A stretch of 64,000 nucleotides of DNA from Pseudomonas azerbaijanoccidentalis. Its GTDB lineage: Bacteria; Pseudomonadota; Gammaproteobacteria; Pseudomonadales; Pseudomonadaceae. Below the pieces are notes generated by a model. The model had not been told where the DNA came from. It ran no database searches and saw only the letters and a program-made list of their open reading frames with translations. The stretch lies in assembly GCF_019145495.1 (NCBI RefSeq), contig NZ_JAHSTU010000006.1, forward strand, positions 248,001 through 312,000, written 5' to 3'. Positions 18,178-27,475 of the stretch are shown piece by piece. Positions within the stretch are counted from its first letter, which is position 1; each line of letters opens with the position of its first letter. Made by a program: the position numbers and the translations under genes.

Positions 18178-18244
18178 GCCTGCGGCAGCTCCAACAGGAT
18201 TTGCTCTTTCCATTGTAGGGGCTGCCGCAAGCTGCGTTTTTTTT
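18178..18244 (+). terminator. Degenerate family-B REP pair acting as terminator
   Basis: The arms CTGCGGCAGCTCC and GGGGCTGCCGCAAGC form a hairpin followed by eight T residues just after the PhoD-like gene. It is a decayed member of the family-B REP pairs found elsewhere in the window and has the layout of an intrinsic terminator. Confidence 0.65.
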
Positions 18245-18430
18245 GACCCATAGCATTACTTTTCTCCGCCGACTGGAGAAATCTTCACGACTGCCGACAT
18301 ATTCTTATAGCACTTGGCCTTCATGTCTCTTGTCAGTCGGTGTCGCAATGATGCAACCTTGCCGTAGGCAACAGTAAAGAGGGCGAGAGCCCCGGCGCGT
18401 TCAGCAAATTCGAAGCGAGTTTCCCTCCAT

Positions 18431-21124
18431 ATGAAGAGCCAACCCGATGCCGCCAGCCGTATGGTGGCCGAGGTAGTGACGCAGTTGCCTGTGCCCTCGC
18501 GGCTCGGCATGCTGCGTTTCGAACGGCTGAATGAACCAAGCTGGGCGCTGCTGTTTCTCGATCCCAATTGTGAACGCCAGTTCGGCCTGCCGGCCGTGGA
18601 GCTGTGCGCACTGGTGGGTTCGCCCTACGCGAGCCTCATGGAGCCGGAAGCGCGCTATCAGTTGCACGACGCTGTCCAGCAGCAACTGAGCGAAAGCACT
18701 CATTATCTGATCCGCTACACCCTGCACACCGCCTCAGGCTCGTTGAACCTGCTGGAGCTGGGTGAAGCCTATAAACAACACAATCGTCACCTGTTGCGTG
18801 GCTACCTGCTGGTGATCGACGGCCTGTTCGACGATGCCCCGCTGCTGCCGGCGCTTGACCTGGAAACCCAGAACTCTCGCCTGCAAATCGCCCTGGAGCT
18901 CAACCAGCGCGCCCAGCAGGAACAACTGCTGCATCTGGACCGGGTACGTGCCCAGCAGGACTTGATCCTGTTGCTGACCCGCCAGCGCTACAGCAGCAAC
19001 AATTCCCTGCAAGAAGCTGCCGAGCTGATCACCCGCAGCGCCTGCGACATTTATGAAATCGACTGCGCCAGCCTGTGGCACCTCGAAGGTTCGCAGCTGG
19101 TACCGATCTCGTCTTATCACCGCACCAGCCAGGAATACCTGCTGCCGGAACCGATCGATGTCAGCGTGTTCCCTGACTATCTCGATGCCTTGCATACCGG
19201 CCGCGCCATCGATGCGCACAACGCCATGCGCGACCCGCGCACCCGGGAGATGGCCGAGAGCCTGCGCCCGCGCGATGTCAACGCGATGCTCGACGCCAGC
19301 ATCCGGGTCGACGGCCAGGTGGTCGGTGTTCTGTGCCTGGAGCAAACCGGCGCCACGCGCGCCTGGCAATCGGACGAAATCGCCTTTGCCGGCGAGCTGG
19401 CGGATCAGTTTGCCCAGGTCATCAACAACCACAACCGACGCACTGCCACCAGCGCCCTGCACCTGTTCCAGCGTGCAGTTGAACAAAGCGCCAACGCCTT
19501 TTTGCTGGTCAACTGCGACGGCGTGGTGGAATACGTCAACCCAAGCTTCACCGCGATCACCCAGTACAGCACCGAAGAGGTGCACGGCCAGCGCCTGGCG
19601 GAACTGCCGGCCCTGGAAAACCTCAGCGAGCTGCTGTTCGACGCGCCATCAGCGCTGGCCAAGAGCAACAGCTGGCAGGGTGAATTCAAAAGCCGTCGGA
19701 AAAACCTCGAACCCTACTGGGGCCAGTTGTCGATCTCCAAGGTTTACGGCGACAACCGCGAACTGACGCACTACATCGGCATTTACGAAGACATTACCCA
19801 GACCAAGCTCGCGCAGCAGCGCATTGAGCGCCTGGCGTACACCGACAACCTGACCAACCTCGGCAACCGTCCGGCGTTCATTCGCAACCTCGACGAGCGC
19901 TTCGCCCGCGACAGCGACACGCCAATCAGCCTGTTGCTGGTGGACATCGACAACTTCAAACGGATCAACGACAGCCTTGGCCACCAAACGGGCGACAAGT
20001 TGCTGATCAGCCTGGCCCGCCGTCTGCGCAACAGCCTCAGCCCGAGCGGCAGCCTGGCGCGGTTCGCCAGTAACGAGTTTGCAGTGTTGCTGGACGACAC
20101 CAACCTCGAAACCGGTCAGCGGATCGCCAGCCAATTGTTGACGACCCTCGACAAACCGATGTTTGTCGACAACCAGTTGATCAGTGTAACCGGCTCCGTT
20201 GGCCTGGCCTGCGCGCCGCTGCACGGCCGCGACCCGCAAACCCTGATGCGTAACGCCGGGCTGGCGCTGCACAAGGCCAAGGCCAACGGCAAACACCAAG
20301 TGCAAGTGTTCACCGAGGCACTGAACGCCGAGGCCAGTTACAAACTGTTCGTCGAGAACAACCTGCGGCGCGCCCTGACCCAGAACGAACTCGACGTGTT
20401 CTACCAGCCCAAGCTGTGCCTGCGCAGTGGTCGCCTGCTGGGCATGGAAGCGCTGCTGCGCTGGGACCACCCGGAAAAAGGCATGATTCGCCCGGACCAG
20501 TTCATCAGCGTCGCGGAAGAAACCGGCCTGATCATCCCGATCGGCAAATGGATCGCCCGCCAGGCATGCCGCATGAGCAAAACGCTGACCGCGGCCGGCC
20601 TGGGTAATTTGCAAGTGGCGATCAACCTGTCCCCCAAGCAGTTCTCCGACCCGGACCTGGTAGCCTCCATCGCCAATATCCTCAAGGAAGAAGCGTTGCC
20701 GGCGCACCTGCTGGAGCTGGAACTGACCGAAGGCCTGTTGCTGGAAGCCACCGAAGACACCCACTTGCAACTCGACCAGCTCAAGCGTCTGGGCCTGACC
20801 CTGGCGATGGACGACTTCGGCACCGGTTACTCGTCGCTCAGCTACTTGAAAAAATTCCCGATCGACATCATCAAGATCGATCGAAGCTTCATCCACGAAA
20901 TCCCGGACAACCAGGACGACATGGAAATCACCTCCGCGGTGATCGCCATGGCGCACAACCTGAAACTCAAGGTCGTGGCTGAAGGCATCGAGACCGCCGA
21001 TCAGCTGTCCTTCCTGCGTCGCCACCGCTGCGACGTCGGCCAGGGCTACCTGTTCGACCAGCCGATCCCCGGCACCGAGCTGATCGAAAAGCTCAAGCGC
21101 TACCCGCGTGGCCCAATCGCCTGA
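18431..21124 (+). CDS. dipA: DipA-like cyclic-di-GMP phosphodiesterase (GAF-PAS-GGDEF-EAL)
   Basis: The 897-residue cytoplasmic sensor has an N-terminal PAS-like segment (about 20-130), a helical linker, a GAF domain (about 190-340), a PAS domain (about 345-470), a GGDEF domain and an EAL domain. The GGDEF signature is degenerate (ASNEF near residue 545), so cyclase activity is not expected. The EAL domain keeps MEALLRW near 673 and DDFGTGYSSLSYLKKFPID near 792, with VAEGIE, so it should hydrolyse c-di-GMP. P. aeruginosa DipA (PA5017) has this architecture and place, and it links c-di-GMP to dispersal and chemotaxis. msrA follows on the same strand. Confidence 0.85.
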   Translation: MKSQPDAASRMVAEVVTQLPVPSRLGMLRFERLNEPSWALLFLDPNCERQFGLPAVELCALVGSPYASLMEPEARYQLHDAVQQQLSESTHYLIRYTLHTASGSLNLLELGEAYKQHNRHLLRGYLLVIDGLFDDAPLLPALDLETQNSRLQIALELNQRAQQEQLLHLDRVRAQQDLILLLTRQRYSSNNSLQEAAELITRSACDIYEIDCASLWHLEGSQLVPISSYHRTSQEYLLPEPIDVSVFPDYLDALHTGRAIDAHNAMRDPRTREMAESLRPRDVNAMLDASIRVDGQVVGVLCLEQTGATRAWQSDEIAFAGELADQFAQVINNHNRRTATSALHLFQRAVEQSANAFLLVNCDGVVEYVNPSFTAITQYSTEEVHGQRLAELPALENLSELLFDAPSALAKSNSWQGEFKSRRKNLEPYWGQLSISKVYGDNRELTHYIGIYEDITQTKLAQQRIERLAYTDNLTNLGNRPAFIRNLDERFARDSDTPISLLLVDIDNFKRINDSLGHQTGDKLLISLARRLRNSLSPSGSLARFASNEFAVLLDDTNLETGQRIASQLLTTLDKPMFVDNQLISVTGSVGLACAPLHGRDPQTLMRNAGLALHKAKANGKHQVQVFTEALNAEASYKLFVENNLRRALTQNELDVFYQPKLCLRSGRLLGMEALLRWDHPEKGMIRPDQFISVAEETGLIIPIGKWIARQACRMSKTLTAAGLGNLQVAINLSPKQFSDPDLVASIANILKEEALPAHLLELELTEGLLLEATEDTHLQLDQLKRLGLTLAMDDFGTGYSSLSYLKKFPIDIIKIDRSFIHEIPDNQDDMEITSAVIAMAHNLKLKVVAEGIETADQLSFLRRHRCDVGQGYLFDQPIPGTELIEKLKRYPRGPIA

Positions 21125-21183
21125 CAGCGAGCCAACACTCGGGCAAACTGCATCTCTAAACATTCCAACGACTGAGAGGACTG

Positions 21184-21834
21184 ATGATGGTTCTGCGCTC
21201 GGAAATTCTGGTGAACAAAAACGTGCTCCCTACCAAAGAACAAGCTTTGCCTGGCCGTGAAACCCCGATGAACCTGCCGGAAAGACATTTCGTCCACGAC
21301 GCCCCACTGCTGGGCCCGTTCGCGATGGACGTGGATTTCGCGATCTTCGGCCTCGGTTGCTTCTGGGGTGCGGAACGTCGCTTCTGGCAGCGTGAAGGCG
21401 TAGTCAGCACCGTGGTGGGCTACGCCGGCGGCTTCACGCCAAACCCTACGTACGAAGAAGTCTGCTCGGGCCTGACCGGCCACAGCGAAGTAGTGCTCGT
21501 GGTCTACGAACCGGCAAAAGTCAGTTACGAAGAATTGCTCAAGATGTTCTGGGAACTGCACAACCCGACCCAAGGCATGCGTCAGGGCAACGACATCGGT
21601 ACCCAATATCGCTCGGTGATCTATGCGACCAACCCGACGCAATTAGCCGCCGCCAAACACAGTAAAGAAGTGTTCCAGATCGAACTGACCAAAGCCGGCA
21701 AAGGCGAGATCACCACCGAAATCGAAGAGGCGCCAACGGTCTACTTCGCCGAGGCGTATCACCAGCAATACCTGGCGAAGAATCCGGAAGGTTATTGCGG
21801 GATTGGCGGTACGGGCGTGACTTGCCCGATTTAA
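21184..21834 (+). CDS. msrA: Peptide methionine-S-sulfoxide reductase MsrA
   Basis: The 216-residue enzyme reduces the S-epimer of methionine sulfoxide in proteins. FGLGCFWGAERRFW holds the catalytic cysteine. GYAGG, HSEVV and GTQYRSVIY complete the active site, and the resolving cysteine lies in EGYCGIGGTGVTCPI. A purine-rich GAGAGGA precedes two adjacent ATGs (21184 and 21187); either may be used. A family-B REP pair follows. Confidence 0.95.
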   Translation: MMVLRSEILVNKNVLPTKEQALPGRETPMNLPERHFVHDAPLLGPFAMDVDFAIFGLGCFWGAERRFWQREGVVSTVVGYAGGFTPNPTYEEVCSGLTGHSEVVLVVYEPAKVSYEELLKMFWELHNPTQGMRQGNDIGTQYRSVIYATNPTQLAAAKHSKEVFQIELTKAGKGEITTEIEEAPTVYFAEAYHQQYLAKNPEGYCGIGGTGVTCPI

Positions 21835-21846
21835 GCGCTTAACGCA

Positions 21847-21920
21847 AAAGATCGCAGCCTTCGGCAGCTCCTACGGGTGTACGCATAACCCTGTAGGAGC
21901 TGCCGCAGGCTGCGATCTTC
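21847..21920. repeat. Family-B REP pair between msrA and rlmJ
   Basis: Inverted copies of GATCGCAGCCT-CGGCAGCTCCTAC lie tail to tail, in the space between two convergent genes. As a strong hairpin it could end transcription from both sides. Confidence 0.9.
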
Positions 21921-21935
21921 TGATCATGCAGCTTG

Positions 21936-22772
21936 TTACTCAGCTATCAGCCAATCCATCTTCCAGCTACCCTCGGTCTGCCCCAGCTTCTGGGACAACC
22001 ATGGCAGCAGCTCACGCAATTCTTCTTCCAGCCCCCACGGCGGATTGGCGATCGCCAGCCCGGAGCCGTTCAGGGTGTTCGGCGTGTCCAGCGGATGCAC
22101 CAGCAGCTCCACGCGCAACAGCTTTGGCGCGCCAGTGCCGGCCAGGTCCTGATAGAAACGGCGCAGTGCACGCTGATCCTTTACCGGATACCAGATCGCC
22201 GCCACGGTTTGGCGCATGCGGCCAATCGCTTCTTTCAACGACGCCGCGCAACGCTGCATCTCGTCGAGTTTTTCGAACGGCGGGTCGATCAACATCACCG
22301 CACGCTTCTCCGGTACCGGCAGCAAGGCACGCGGCACGTGCCAGCCTTCGCCCAAGTGCACCTTCACGCGACGATCACCGGCCATGTTGTCCTTGAGCAG
22401 CACGCCGTCTTCCGGGTGCTTTTCGTTGAGCAACACGCGATCCTGCTTACGCGTCAGACGCCGCGCCAACTCCGGCGAGCCCGGGTAGTAGCGCAACTGG
22501 CCATCCGGGTTCATCTCGTGCAGCACCTGCATGTAATCAGCCGTCAGGATCGGCAGATCCGGTTGATCCCACAAACGCGCGATGCCTTCCAGGTACTCAC
22601 CGGTACGGTTGGCCTGATCACCCTGAAGGTCGTAAAGGCCAATGCCGGCGTGGGTATCGAGATAGGCAAACGGCTGCTCCTTGCGCGACATCAGGGCGAT
22701 GAGGCGGGTCAAGGTCAGGTGTTTGAACACATCGGCGTGATTGCCGGCATGGAAGGCGTGACGATAATTCAT
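21936..22772 (-). CDS. rlmJ: 23S rRNA (adenine(2030)-N6)-methyltransferase RlmJ
   Basis: The 278-residue protein starts MNYRHAFHAGNHADVFKH, diagnostic of RlmJ (formerly YhiR/ComJ). It has DTHAGIGLYDL as the S-adenosylmethionine-binding region and LIDPPFE, the DPPY-type catalytic motif of N6-adenine methyltransferases. It modifies A2030 of 23S rRNA. It converges with msrA. Confidence 0.95.
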   Translation of the reverse strand: MNYRHAFHAGNHADVFKHLTLTRLIALMSRKEQPFAYLDTHAGIGLYDLQGDQANRTGEYLEGIARLWDQPDLPILTADYMQVLHEMNPDGQLRYYPGSPELARRLTRKQDRVLLNEKHPEDGVLLKDNMAGDRRVKVHLGEGWHVPRALLPVPEKRAVMLIDPPFEKLDEMQRCAASLKEAIGRMRQTVAAIWYPVKDQRALRRFYQDLAGTGAPKLLRVELLVHPLDTPNTLNGSGLAIANPPWGLEEELRELLPWLSQKLGQTEGSWKMDWLIAE

Positions 22773-22856
22773 GGCTGCTCCTGCGAAGGCCGGGAAGTTT
22801 ACCTTTTACCGGCCGGCAAGTCAGGAGTTGGCGGCTGAGCGGAGCCTCAACACAAC

Positions 22857-22991
22857 TTGTAGCAGCTGGCGGAACCTGCGTTCGGCTGCGCAGCGGTCGC
22901 AAAATCAGCACATGCGGCGTTTCAGGCACACCGTGCAAGCAGGATTGGCGACTGCTTCGCAGCCGAACGCAGGCTTCGCCAGCAGCTACAA
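22857..22991. repeat. Family-C inverted repeat
   Basis: TTGTAGCAGCTGGCGGAACC...TTCGGCTGCGCAGCGGTCGC (22857-22900) is mirrored by GCGACTGCTTCGCAGCCGAA...CAGCAGCTACAA (22948-22991). A related copy lies at 52132-52264. The element sits exactly where a T6SS effector gene would be expected downstream of the DUF4123 gene. Confidence 0.8.
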
Positions 22992-23025
22992 CGCGCGCTT
23001 GGCTATTGGGTTCGACAAACTTGCG

Positions 23026-23763
23026 TCAGCGTAACTCCGACATCAAAAAATCCACCAACTCATTATGCGGAGCCGCCGACACCTCTGCCTGCTCAAAAAA
23101 ATGTGCAACTTTGCGGCGCAACACAGGTTCCGAAAACGCCTCGAACACGCTTGGTTGTTCTTCACTCAGCCACTGCACCCAGTTGTTGAGTCGCGTCGTA
23201 CTGTCACCGGTACTCATCTGCTGCAACAGCACCTCAGTCACCTCCCACCACGGGAAAACCTTCGATGTTTTCTGTGCACGGCCGCCGATTTCAACGGCCT
23301 GACCATTGATCAAGCAGCGCCCAATCATCGGCAGCAGTTCAACCGAATTGACCTCGCTACTTTGAAGAATGGGCAACAAGTAACGCCCATCCCAAAACCG
23401 AAAAAACACCGCATTGCCACTTGGCAGCAGCACCTGTGTAAGGCTGCGCAGATGCTCGACCAGCGCATCCTGGCTGGCGGACGAAACCATCAACCAGCCC
23501 CAATCAGGAGACGCCGTTGTCTCCACCCACTGCAAAAACTCACTGTCCTCAGAAAGGGTTCCTACGAAGGGCATCACCGCCTCCCACTCGGCATAAGCGG
23601 TATCGGCCCAGATCGGGCTCACCTTGCTCGTGGACATTGAACGTCGCCAGGCTTCGAATGGTGTGGCGGTGCTGGCGTTACTGAAGATTGCGAACAGCTG
23701 TTCCGACGTTTGCAGTGGCTGACGCTCAAGCCAGTCGTGTGGCGATAGAAAATCAGGCGGCAC
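23026..23763 (-). CDS. DUF4123 protein, T6SS effector adaptor (Tap/TEC-type)
   Basis: The product of about 245 residues follows vgrG and has the features of DUF4123 adaptors: DWLERQPLQTSEQLFAIFSNAS, WGWLMVSSASQDALVEHLRSLTQVLLPSG and VFFRFWDGRYLLPIL. Such adaptors bind a cognate effector and load it on the VgrG spike tip. I chose the GTG at 23763 because AAGGAAGG lies just upstream and the overlap with vgrG is 11 bases; a GTG at 23796 would give 256 residues. No effector gene follows; instead there is a repeat and the convergent rlmJ. Family confidence is good; the cargo is unknown. Confidence 0.8.
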   Translation of the reverse strand: MPPDFLSPHDWLERQPLQTSEQLFAIFSNASTATPFEAWRRSMSTSKVSPIWADTAYAEWEAVMPFVGTLSEDSEFLQWVETTASPDWGWLMVSSASQDALVEHLRSLTQVLLPSGNAVFFRFWDGRYLLPILQSSEVNSVELLPMIGRCLINGQAVEIGGRAQKTSKVFPWWEVTEVLLQQMSTGDSTTRLNNWVQWLSEEQPSVFEAFSEPVLRRKVAHFFEQAEVSAAPHNELVDFLMSELR

Positions 23764-25645
23764 AGACACCTTCCTTGCAACGCTCGCACTCTTCACAAAA
23801 TGGCGCTGCGCTTTTCAAACTCAACATCTGCGCCATGCTCAACGCTACACCTTGCACAGACAGACTCGACGCACCGGGGGCTGCAATCGGCGCACCACCC
23901 ACTTCGATCGGCACGCTGCTGAAAATACCTTCAGGACCAATACTGATCCAATGCCCGCCCGCCTGAATCGTGGCCCGGCCACCGCCATCGATCACGACCT
24001 GGCTCGCGGCATTTACCTGAAACTGCCCACTCGCGGTGACGGTCTGGCTACTGACGCTGATATGCCGGTCACCGGTGACGTGCAGGTATTCGTTTTGCCC
24101 CACCTGCACGTGCAGGTCATGCAACACTTGCTGGCTCCAGTTTCGCTGGGCGCGCAGGTAGATTTCCTCGGCCCCTTTGCGATCCTCGATGCGCAACTCG
24201 TTGTAGCCTTCGCCACCCGGGCTCGTCCGCGAACGGAAAATGCTGCGGGTCTTGTCAGCCGGCAGGTTCAACGGTACCGAAGTGGCGGCATTGGGCAGAC
24301 AACCCATTACCAACGGTTTGTCGGCATCGCCATCAACGAAACCCACCAGCACTTCCATGCCGACCCGCGGGATCAACACGCTGCCGTAGCCATCGTGCGC
24401 CCACCCGCTGGCGACCCGTAGCCAGCAACTGGAATGCTCATCCAACTGACCCTCGCGATCCCACAGCAGCCGGACCTTGACCCTGCCGAACGCATCGCAA
24501 TGAATTTCACTGTCTTTCGGACCGGTGACCACGGCCGCTTGATACCCGGCAACCTGCGGCTTGGCGATCACCCGAGGGCGGAAAAACACATCCCACGGCG
24601 TTGCCAGGAAAGTATTGCGATAGCCCTGAAAACTACTCGAACCATCGCCGCTCGCCAGCTCTTCGAGCACTTGCGGCTGACGGCCCTGATGTTCGACTTC
24701 GGTCAACAGCCACAGATTGTTCCAGTCCTGCTGAGAGTGCTCGTCGAGTTGCAGGAAATGCCCACTGTTCAACGCGACTTGATCACTCTTGCCCTGCGCC
24801 TGTCGGTAGTCCGCGCGATGGCTTTCCAATGCTCGCCGGGCCAACTGCCTGCCGTCCTCGCGATCATTGAATTGCCCGGGAAAGCCATAATCCTCCAGCA
24901 CCGGCAGTTGCTCGCTGTCGAGACGGCTTTCCAGCTCAAGCCGGGGTTGATGGAAGTCATAGTCGCGGCGCGTCACCACGGTGGGCCGGGTCTCCAGACG
25001 CACGTTGAACCGATTGATGACCGGTTCGCTCGCCGCCATACCGCTGCCCGGTCTGTACGCTGTCGGTTCAGGCAACCGCGTAAATACCGTCTGGTCATCG
25101 CCAAACACCAGCAGATGACCCTCAACACTGTGTTGGAAGTGGTAGTGAATACCCAGCTCGGCACACAGCCGCTGGATAAATGCCAGATCGCTTTCCGCGT
25201 ATTGCACACAGTACTCGCGCTCGGAGTAGTCGCTGCCGAGTGCAAACGCGAAGGCATCCCCCAGAATGCCGTGATCCTTGAGGATTTGCGTGATGATGGC
25301 CGGCACGCTCTGGTGCTGGAAAACCCGTCGGTTGATGCGCTGTCCCAGGTAGGTCAGGCGCGGCACCAGGCTGATCTGGTATCGCGTCAGGCGCGTGCCG
25401 GAATCGCCCTGGCCTACGCGAAAAATCTGACCATGAACGCCGGTCTCTGCCCCATCAAAACTCAGAAACGCCTGACGATGCAGCAAGCTTTCAAGATCGA
25501 TGTCCGGTCGCTCGCTGACCAATTCCACGTCAAAACGGTAGGGCTGGCTGATGGCCTCTTTGCCGGTGAACTCAAGAACTTTGAGTTCACTTTGGACACC
25601 GTCGACGGTCAACGTGAAGCGCGGTTGATTAGCAGAAGCGAACAT
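23753..25645 (-). CDS. vgrG: Type VI secretion spike protein VgrG
   Basis: The 630-residue protein has the gp27/gp5 plan. The N-terminal half reads RFTLTVDG...EFTGKEAISQPYRFDVELVSE, then QYAESDLAFIQRLCAELGIHYHF. The OB-fold and needle region has GRVKVRLLWDREG, CWLRVASGWAHDGYGSVLIPRVGMEVLVGFVDGDADKPLV, followed by repeats ending in VQGVALSMAQM. The tail is cysteine-rich (CEECERCKEGVCAA). No enzymatic extension is visible. The start at 25645 gives MFASANQPRF; an upstream ATG adds 21 unlikely residues. Core T6SS genes are absent, so this is an orphan vgrG island. Confidence 0.93.
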   Translation of the reverse strand: MFASANQPRFTLTVDGVQSELKVLEFTGKEAISQPYRFDVELVSERPDIDLESLLHRQAFLSFDGAETGVHGQIFRVGQGDSGTRLTRYQISLVPRLTYLGQRINRRVFQHQSVPAIITQILKDHGILGDAFAFALGSDYSEREYCVQYAESDLAFIQRLCAELGIHYHFQHSVEGHLLVFGDDQTVFTRLPEPTAYRPGSGMAASEPVINRFNVRLETRPTVVTRRDYDFHQPRLELESRLDSEQLPVLEDYGFPGQFNDREDGRQLARRALESHRADYRQAQGKSDQVALNSGHFLQLDEHSQQDWNNLWLLTEVEHQGRQPQVLEELASGDGSSSFQGYRNTFLATPWDVFFRPRVIAKPQVAGYQAAVVTGPKDSEIHCDAFGRVKVRLLWDREGQLDEHSSCWLRVASGWAHDGYGSVLIPRVGMEVLVGFVDGDADKPLVMGCLPNAATSVPLNLPADKTRSIFRSRTSPGGEGYNELRIEDRKGAEEIYLRAQRNWSQQVLHDLHVQVGQNEYLHVTGDRHISVSSQTVTASGQFQVNAASQVVIDGGGRATIQAGGHWISIGPEGIFSSVPIEVGGAPIAAPGASSLSVQGVALSMAQMLSLKSAAPFCEECERCKEGVCAA

Positions 25646-25808
25646 CCGATGTGTCTCTGCAGAATGAAAGTGGTCGATTCTGCATGAGCATCCGCCCGCA
25701 CAGATCAAGATGCAGGAAATTCAGATTTTCCCTACCGCCCATGAAGCATCGCCCCTCAAAAAACGCTTCATCCGACTACAGACAACCCCGAAAACACCAC
25801 CACTCACT

Positions 25809-25895
25809 GTGGGAGCGAGCCTGCTCGCGATGGCGGCGGATCAGCTGTAGAGATGTTGAATGTCAGTCCGCCATCGCGAGCAGGCTCGCTCCCAC
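25809..25895. repeat. REPIN, family A (inverted REP pair)
   Basis: Inverted REP cores at 25809-25836 and 25868-25895 lie between the vgrG start and the putP terminator. Apart from this and the terminator, the 345-bp gap between vgrG and putP shows nothing recognisable. Confidence 0.9.
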
Positions 25896-25917
25896 AGGTG
25901 GAAAACGCAGGCACAAA

Positions 25918-25958
25918 AAAACGGCCCGCCTCCAAAGGAAGCGGGCCGTTTTCAATCA
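25918..25958 (-). terminator. Rho-independent terminator of putP
   Basis: Read on the minus strand, ACGGCCCGC-TTCCTTTGGAG-GCGGGCCGT is followed by a run of T residues. It lies about 35 bases past the putP stop. Confidence 0.85.
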
Positions 25959-25990
25959 AGCCATCAGCTCAGCGCTTTCGCTCGTGCCAA

Positions 25991-27475
25991 TTACTTGTTC
26001 AGGCGGAAATCCTTCTCGGCTGCGTCGAAACGCTGCAGCATGCCGGCAGTCGGTGCGCCCATTTTGCTGACGAAGTAGATCGCCAGGCTAGCGAAGATGA
26101 AACCAGGAATGATTTCGTACAAGCCCAGCAGTTCGAAGTGTTTCCACACGATCACGGTGATCGCGCCGACCAGGATACCGGCCAGTGCGCCGTTGCGAGT
26201 CATGTCTTTCCAGATCACGGAGATCAGCACGACCGGACCGAACGCCGCACCGAAACCAGCCCAGGCATAGCTCACCAGGCCCAGTACACGGTTTTCCGGG
26301 TTGGAAGCCAGTGCGATGGCGATCAGCGCAACCAGCAGCACCATGGCGCGACCGACCCAGACCAGTTCAACCTGGGAAGCGGATTTGCGCAGGAAGGTTT
26401 TGTAGAAGTCTTCGGTCAGGGCGCTCGAGCACACCAGCAACTGGCAGCTCAGGGTGCTCATCACGGCAGCCAGAATGGCCGACAGCAGCACACCGGCGAT
26501 CCATGGGTTGAACAGGATCTTGGCCAGTTCGATGAACACGCGCTCGTGGTTTTCAGTCACAGGACCGGCCACTTCCGGGTGCGCCGAGAAGTAAGCGATA
26601 CCAAAGAAACCAACAGCAACGGTGCCGCCCAGGCACAGGATCATCCAGGTCATGGAGATGCGACGGGCGTTGGCGATCGATTTAACCGAGTCTGCCGCCA
26701 TGAAACGCGCCAGGATGTGCGGTTGACCAAAGTAGCCCAGACCCCAGCCCATCAGCGAAATGATGCCGATGAAGGTAGTGCCCTTGAGCATGTCGAAGTT
26801 GCTTGGATCTTGCGCTTCGATGGCCAGGAACGTGGTATCGACACCACCGGTCGCCAGCAGGACGATGATCGGCGTCAGCAACAGCGCGAAAATCATCAGG
26901 GTGGCTTGTACGGTGTCGGTCCAGCTCACTGCCAGGAAACCGCCGATGAAGGTGTAGGCAATCGTCGCCGCAGCACCGGCCCACAGCGCTGTCTCGTACG
27001 ACATGCCGAAGGTGCTTTCGAACAGACGGGCACCGGCCACGATGCCGGAAGCACAGTAGATGGTGAAGAACACCAGGATCACGACCGCCGAGATAATGCG
27101 CAGCAGACCGCTTTTGTCTTCAAAGCGGCTGGCGAAGTAATCCGGCAGGGTCAGGGCATCGCCGTTGTGCTCGGTCTGCACACGCAGACGGCCGGCAACG
27201 AACAGCCAGTTCAGGTAGGCACCGACGATCAGGCCGATGGCGATCCAGCTTTCAGACAGACCGGACATGTAGATGGCGCCCGGCAGGCCCATCAACAACC
27301 AGCCGCTCATGTCGGAAGCACCGGCGGACAGTGCGGTCACGACGCTACCCAGGCTACGGCCGCCCAGAATGTAGTCAGACAGGTTGTTGGTGGAGCGATA
27401 GGCCATCAAGCCGATCAGCACCATTGCTGCGATGTAGATCACGAACGTGATCAGTGTTGGATTGCTTACGCTCAT
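25991..27475 (-). CDS. putP: Sodium/proline symporter PutP
   Basis: The 494-residue inner-membrane protein belongs to the solute:sodium symporter family and has about 12-13 membrane helices. MSVSNPTLITFVIYIAAMVLIG begins the first helix. LGGRSLGSVVTALSAGASDMSGWLLMGLPG holds the conserved sodium-site region, and GWGLGYFGQPHIL is also typical. It imports proline to feed PutA, which is divergently encoded. The start at 27475 was preferred over an upstream ATG that adds an unlikely hydrophilic leader. A terminator follows the stop. Confidence 0.95.
   Translation of the reverse strand: MSVSNPTLITFVIYIAAMVLIGLMAYRSTNNLSDYILGGRSLGSVVTALSAGASDMSGWLLMGLPGAIYMSGLSESWIAIGLIVGAYLNWLFVAGRLRVQTEHNGDALTLPDYFASRFEDKSGLLRIISAVVILVFFTIYCASGIVAGARLFESTFGMSYETALWAGAAATIAYTFIGGFLAVSWTDTVQATLMIFALLLTPIIVLLATGGVDTTFLAIEAQDPSNFDMLKGTTFIGIISLMGWGLGYFGQPHILARFMAADSVKSIANARRISMTWMILCLGGTVAVGFFGIAYFSAHPEVAGPVTENHERVFIELAKILFNPWIAGVLLSAILAAVMSTLSCQLLVCSSALTEDFYKTFLRKSASQVELVWVGRAMVLLVALIAIALASNPENRVLGLVSYAWAGFGAAFGPVVLISVIWKDMTRNGALAGILVGAITVIVWKHFELLGLYEIIPGFIFASLAIYFVSKMGAPTAGMLQRFDAAEKDFRLNK

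Noticed and set aside
21847..21920. Possible CRISPR or array-like repeats
   Set aside because: The repeats are isolated inverted pairs scattered between genes, with no regular direct repeats and spacers.
25651..26078. Open frames across the REPIN between vgrG and putP
   Set aside because: They are made of REP sequence and the putP terminator, with no ribosome site or family match.
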